A stretch of DNA of 10,723 bases from Apophysomyces variabilis (taxonomy: Eukaryota > Mucoromycota > Mucoromycetes > Mucorales > Mucoraceae). The notes under the pieces are model-generated. The model had not been told where the DNA came from. It saw nothing but the letters and a program-made list of their open reading frames with translations, and did not search any database. Positions 8,501 through 10,723 of the stretch are shown here, piece by piece. Every line of letters starts with the position of its first letter. The stretch's first letter is position 1. Position numbers and translations under genes: made by a program. The DNA lies in NCBI GenBank assembly GCA_002749535.1, contig MZZL01000037.1, positions 1 through 10,723 on the forward strand, written 5' to 3'.

Positions 8501-10371
8501 ACACCAAAGATTGTAATACCAAGTTTTGGTAAGATATCATAACCCAAAATTACTTCGGTGGATTTTTCCAGTTCCATGACTTCAAAAGCATGGGTGATAG
8601 AACGGCCATTGTATTGAATGGTAAGTGGATGAGTGATGCCAATTCTTTCAGTACAAGCATTATGACCAGCAAACTTAATTTGACCCTTTGTTTCTTTTAA
8701 TGGTACAGATAATTTATTGAACAATCCTTTATCTATGGCTGAAAATGTGGCTCCAGTGTCCACTAAACCGATGCAGCGTTTATTCTGCAGGAGGATTGGT
8801 GTCTGTAATGAAAAGGGGTTGTCAGTTTGGTTCTGATCAATTTTTCCCGTTCTAAGATACATACCATCGGTCTCCTTGTTTGCAAAGTCAAGGTCGGAAA
8901 AGTCAAATGACAAATCCTCGAGGGCGTCATCAGCGGGGTGTTGCTTGTATTTCATAGTCCTGATGGGACCAGGCGCGGAAGTGCTCGCGGTTGCATTTTT
9001 TTTATTGTAATATTCAGGACAGCGGTGCCCTGTAGACCATGGTTTGCCACAATGGCGACATGGTTGGGGTTCACTGCCTTTTGATGGCATGGTGTTCATG
9101 CGCCCTTTACCTTTGCATTCCTGCGTGGTGTGGTGCGCCTTTGGACCATGGTATTTACAACCTTTGACAGAATGGGCAGAGGTCGCAGGTGTGGATGCAG
9201 AGCTTGATGACGCAGGAGCACGACGTTTAGTCGGTTTGCTCTCACCATTCAAGTGGCGGTTGCTGCGTTTCTGCACAGAAATGGAAAGGGCAACCTGGAG
9301 AACTTGTTCGGAGGTGGTAGGCAATTGATCACCGTAACGGCCAAACCAAGCGACTTGTACATTTTCTTGGACATGAGGTAGGAGGGACGCCAAGAAACGG
9401 AGAGCCAAGCCTTGGTCGTCAGCAAGACCACCTTCACGGTATGCTTTCTGGAAGCGTGTGCCATAGTCACGTATGGTTTCATGATCATCTTGAGTCATCA
9501 GGTACGCTTGCTTCGCCATTGCAATTCGACGGTCAGGAGAATCAAAACGCTTGGTAAAGATACGGACAGCTTGATCCCAGGTGTAATTACGGTTGGCCAG
9601 ATGTTGTTCGAACCATGGGTCATAATCAGGGTGAAGGGATACAGGTAACCACTTCTCCCATTGGGCATTGATGTCAGTATCGTTGGCTTTGAGTACCTTT
9701 TGGAAGGTTCGCAGGAAACTGCTCACTGATTCAAATACTTCCCTATCCTTTTTCCAGATGGGTGAATCTTGTAGCTGAAACACCGGAATATCACGGTAAG
9801 AGATACGGGATCTCAACGTGGTTTGATTGGGAGTAGCAGGTGGTGATTTCACCTTTTGATGAGCACAGGCTTGTTCTACCTGTTCAAATTCCTGAAGCGC
9901 CAGACGGGTGTTGCGTATCTCTGTCATGAGGGATTTAAGCTGTTCAGGCCCAGCGGAAGGAAGGATTTCACTGTAATGCTTAGTGAGCTTACCAAGCTTT
10001 GCTCGGTAGTGGCTCACAAGCTTAGTGGTAGAATCCACTGGGCGTGCATGCTTTGACGACAGGGAGCTAGGGACAAAGAGAGCCTCATACTGGACACCTT
10101 CCATTGGAGTGGACGCAGAAGAAGGACCAGAGACTGAAGGTGGACCAGCAGTAAGTGAGGTACTAGGACCAGTAGAAGCAGTGGCACCAGTTGTGGAACG
10201 AGCGTTATCATTGACAGAAACGCTGTCATCAGGAGAAATAACCGAGTTGGTATCTTGGGTAGGTAAGATCTCCGTGGAGGAAAGTACACCAGCTGAGGAC
10301 AGAGAAGAAACAGTTGACACCGAACCAGTGGAAGCACGGCGGATGGGGGTGTTAGAGTTGTTAAAAGACAT
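5533..10371 (-). CDS. gag-pol: Gag-Pol polyprotein of element B (Gag-PR-RT-RNase H-IN-chromodomain)
   Basis: A single 1612-aa polyprotein, with no frameshift or stop between Gag and Pol, supplies particle, protease, RT and integrase. Residues 1-90 are Ser/Thr-rich and probably disordered; the Gag capsid region is about 190-370. Two zinc-binding motifs follow: C405, H408, H413 or H414, C419, and C438, C441, H449, C451. Protease is DTGA at 538-541. RT spans about 690-960 with D794 and FVDD (D856, D857). RNase H has D1004, E1047, D1072 and D1115. Integrase has H1192, H1196, C1227 and C1230, then the core D1258, D1317 and E1353 (35 residues between the last two), and GPY at 1486-1488. The chromodomain is about 1531-1582 with the methyl-lysine cage residues Y1533, W1554 and Y1557 by alignment to HP1. 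The C-terminus is basic (KRTGNSAQTRSKRQR), a possible nuclear signal. All active-site residues are present. The start ATG is 23 nt inside the LTR and opens the frame. It probably acts in the cytoplasmic particle and then the nucleus. Confidence 0.97.
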   Translation of the reverse strand: MSFNNSNTPIRRASTGSVSTVSSLSSAGVLSSTEILPTQDTNSVISPDDSVSVNDNARSTTGATASTGPSTSLTAGPPSVSGPSSASTPMEGVQYEALFVPSSLSSKHARPVDSTTKLVSHYRAKLGKLTKHYSEILPSAGPEQLKSLMTEIRNTRLALQEFEQVEQACAHQKVKSPPATPNQTTLRSRISYRDIPVFQLQDSPIWKKDREVFESVSSFLRTFQKVLKANDTDINAQWEKWLPVSLHPDYDPWFEQHLANRNYTWDQAVRIFTKRFDSPDRRIAMAKQAYLMTQDDHETIRDYGTRFQKAYREGGLADDQGLALRFLASLLPHVQENVQVAWFGRYGDQLPTTSEQVLQVALSISVQKRSNRHLNGESKPTKRRAPASSSSASTPATSAHSVKGCKYHGPKAHHTTQECKGKGRMNTMPSKGSEPQPCRHCGKPWSTGHRCPEYYNKKNATASTSAPGPIRTMKYKQHPADDALEDLSFDFSDLDFANKETDGMYLRTGKIDQNQTDNPFSLQTPILLQNKRCIGLVDTGATFSAIDKGLFNKLSVPLKETKGQIKFAGHNACTERIGITHPLTIQYNGRSITHAFEVMELEKSTEVILGYDILPKLGITIFGVAVKWDDESSKHADNQESNDEYVPNDSPAGTAKEREHFFATIQSSITANEHIPKESFCTVPESVVHLPTKEGAHTYQRQYPLPFKLKPVVDETIQKWLAEGIITRAPVNTTWNSPLTLADKKDAFGNKTGKRVCLDPRHINRLLPDDKFPLPLIRDIFHAMRSAKIFTTLDLSNAFHRFEIYEPDRHKTTFTHNGLQWMFRGCPFGLKPISSKFQRVMNLIFQDMSFVKVFVDDIVIFSTTMEEHTLHVKKAIDKLTSVNLILNAQKCHFAQRSVYLLGFCISDKGISLDKRKLTNVLDWPVPTTGHAIQRFLGLVNYFREHVPMIAKLTAPLDALRNQKTLGKLWTPMHQEHFNKLKSALLTNVLLKYPDLNQPFHVATDASNTGIGATLFQLHPVTGHRQYIGFMARSLSPSERNYATTKRELLAVIFALKKFHQFLWGNPFTLYTDHKALTYLHTQKIANAMMINWLDTLLSYNFNVVHLPGHKNILPDALSRLFESHQELEGGKTAYKPSKEWQKAINNPELKIVEYESKQKEHRVFHVTRRSSTTLEKVCPPEEERRTILQQTHLFGHFGAESMVKSIQNDGMYWPKMLEDAVVFVRSCPQCQRHNIVKRGYHPLRPIYAYLPGDHWAIDLAFPGITTARGNNYVLVMVDVCTRFCILRPLPNKQSDTLIDALVKVFCDFGFPRIVQSDNGTEFKNSFMKKLREATRIDSRLTTPYHPQGNGLAERWVQTSTQVMRKVKEAGEDWDLYIPSIQLAINNKISKRLNTPPFTLMFARKMNGFRDYRNEKAEPLSEEELLKRIEYMADVVFPALKERHELAANAQKKIFDEKHVIIDIPEGSHVMVRLPTRASKLAPIYEGPYTVVRRTQGGTYVLQDETGMLMSRDYVPSELKLISQDDIVAKDELYEVQAILGHRGTAGKREYLVSWKGYSAEDNSWLKPDAFTDPDFIDAYWRRLGKVNKPAPKTQKRTGNSAQTRSKRQRSAS
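6980..6993 (-). promoter_or_regulatory. Candidate internal (central) polypurine tract in pol of element B
   Basis: These 14 bases are identical to the 3' PPT at 5407-5420 on the same strand. They lie in the coding sequence for L1127 to K1131 in the linker between RNase H and the integrase zinc domain. Outside the 14-mer the flanks differ, so it is not part of a longer repeat. In Ty1 and in lentiviruses a second PPT inside pol primes plus-strand DNA; that role here is an inference from the exact match and position. Confidence 0.6.
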
Positions 10372-10394
10372 AATGAGAATTCAAGGAAAAAAAA
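10372..10394 (-). promoter_or_regulatory. Leader and primer-binding region of element B
   Basis: Only 23 nt separate the 5' LTR from the gag-pol ATG. On the minus strand they begin with eight T directly after the LTR terminal CA, then CCTTGAATTCTC. There is no TGG, so a standard tRNA CCA-end primer site is missing. The T8 run can pair with an A8 run in the LTR (10473-10466) that falls about 30 nt after the TATA box. This suggests self-priming by the mRNA 5' end, as in Tf1. The absence of TGG is seen; the mechanism is a hypothesis. Confidence 0.45.
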
Positions 10395-10723
10395 TGTGGA
10401 ATCTGAGGGAAATTTAAGATAAAAAATGGATAACAAGAATAAATCCTTGAGACTCGAGAAAAGAGTTTTTTTTATTAAGATTAGATTCCAAGTCTTATTT
10501 ATACTGTGAGCGGTTATTAGATCGTAGTTTCTTTGACACAGATAATAAACCAATCAGTAAACATATTCATGACGAAGAAAAGTTTTTCATTGGGATAGCC
10601 AATGGTAGATTTTCGTTTAGTCATGGTAAAGAGGTTATCTCTGAGTTCCTGAGTCTGGACTGTGTCTTTATTCAACAGGTTTCAGACTGTTATTGTGTCA
10701 GATCGACTTCAGGTTCAAGAAGA
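10395..10723 (-). repeat. 5' LTR of element B (partial, 329 bp visible)
   Basis: This copy starts at 10395 and is cut by the window end. Aligned to 4984-5310 it differs only by two extra T in one run (10466-10473 is T8, the other copy T6). By comparison with the 3' LTR about 96 bp are missing. As the 5' LTR of a minus-strand element it holds the promoter that drives gag-pol leftward. Confidence 0.95.
10496..10503 (-). promoter_or_regulatory. TATA box of element B promoter
   Basis: The minus strand reads TATAAATA here, a near-ideal TATA box, and the same box is at 5090-5083 in the 3' LTR. Counting about 30 nt downstream puts the transcription start at or next to the A8 run (10473-10466). No competing TATA box is evident between here and the end of the LTR. 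Confidence 0.65.

Larger units (their letters stand above)
4984..10723 (-). mobile_element. Element B: intact Ty3/Gypsy chromovirus, nested antisense in element A
   Basis: It is bounded by direct LTRs at 4984-5406 (3' LTR) and 10395 to the window end (5' LTR, cut). Inside are a 23-nt leader, one gag-pol ORF of 1612 codons, a short 3' UTR and a polypurine tract. Extrapolating the missing LTR part gives a full length near 5.8 kb. The left junction falls inside the integrase codons of element A; the last five bases of A (4979-4983, ACGGC) are the candidate target-site duplication, whose partner is off the window. The intact ORF and nearly identical LTRs mark a recent insertion. Confidence 0.95.

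Noticed and set aside
10014..10553. 179-codon minus-strand ORF near the right end
   Set aside because: It is Leu-rich, overlaps the Gag N-terminus of element B in another frame and runs through the leader into the LTR. It has no domain and is a shadow frame of the Ser/Thr-rich region.
1..10723. CRISPR array, tRNA or rRNA genes, bacterial operon
   Set aside because: I saw no regularly spaced repeats, cloverleaf or rRNA motifs. All long ORFs are retroelement genes.

Overview
The window is a nest of two Ty3/Gypsy-type (Metaviridae) LTR retrotransposons and little else. It looks like eukaryotic, most likely fungal, repeat-rich DNA: both elements have Ty3/Gypsy-order pol (PR-RT-RNase H-IN), the inner one ends in a chromodomain (a chromovirus hallmark common in fungi and plants), and there are no host genes, introns or bacterial signals. 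The exact fungal group cannot be fixed from the sequence; an early-diverging fungus (Mucoromycota-like) is a guess.

Region 1-102 is flank with nothing recognisable. Element A (+ strand, about 103-4983) has a candidate 5' LTR (103-440, TGTCA...TGACA), a TATA box, a poly(A) signal, an A-rich leader, an intact gag ORF (639-1583) and a pol reading frame in the -1 frame. Gag and pol are joined by what looks like a complete programmed -1 frameshift cassette: a GGATTTT heptamer in the correct phase, a 5-nt spacer and a 10-bp GC-rich hairpin whose loop holds the gag stop codon. Pol A stays in one frame to 4983 but carries four nonsense codons, all TGA. It has also lost a catalytic Asp in RNase H and the catalytic Glu of integrase. 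Most of this damage is of the CpG-to-TpG/CpA kind. Element A is dead, and its 3' end (end of integrase, 3' LTR) is cut off by the second element.

Element B (- strand, 4984 to beyond the window end) is inserted antisense into the end of A's integrase. Its 3' LTR (4984-5406) is complete and its 5' LTR (10395-10723) runs off the window. The 327 shared positions are identical apart from a T6/T8 run. Between the LTRs lies one uninterrupted 1612-codon Gag-PR-RT-RH-IN-chromodomain ORF (10371 to 5533) with every catalytic residue in place, so B is a young and possibly active copy. It has a 14-nt polypurine tract next to the 3' LTR and an exact second copy of those 14 nt inside pol between RNase H and integrase, a candidate internal (central) PPT. 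No TGG-type tRNA primer site follows the 5' LTR. Instead there is a T8 run that can pair with the A8 run predicted at the mRNA 5' end, which raises the possibility of Tf1-like self-priming.

In order of events: A inserted, decayed mainly by CpG-type transitions, then B landed in it recently. The two elements also use different expression strategies: a frameshifted gag/pol in A and a single fused polyprotein in B.
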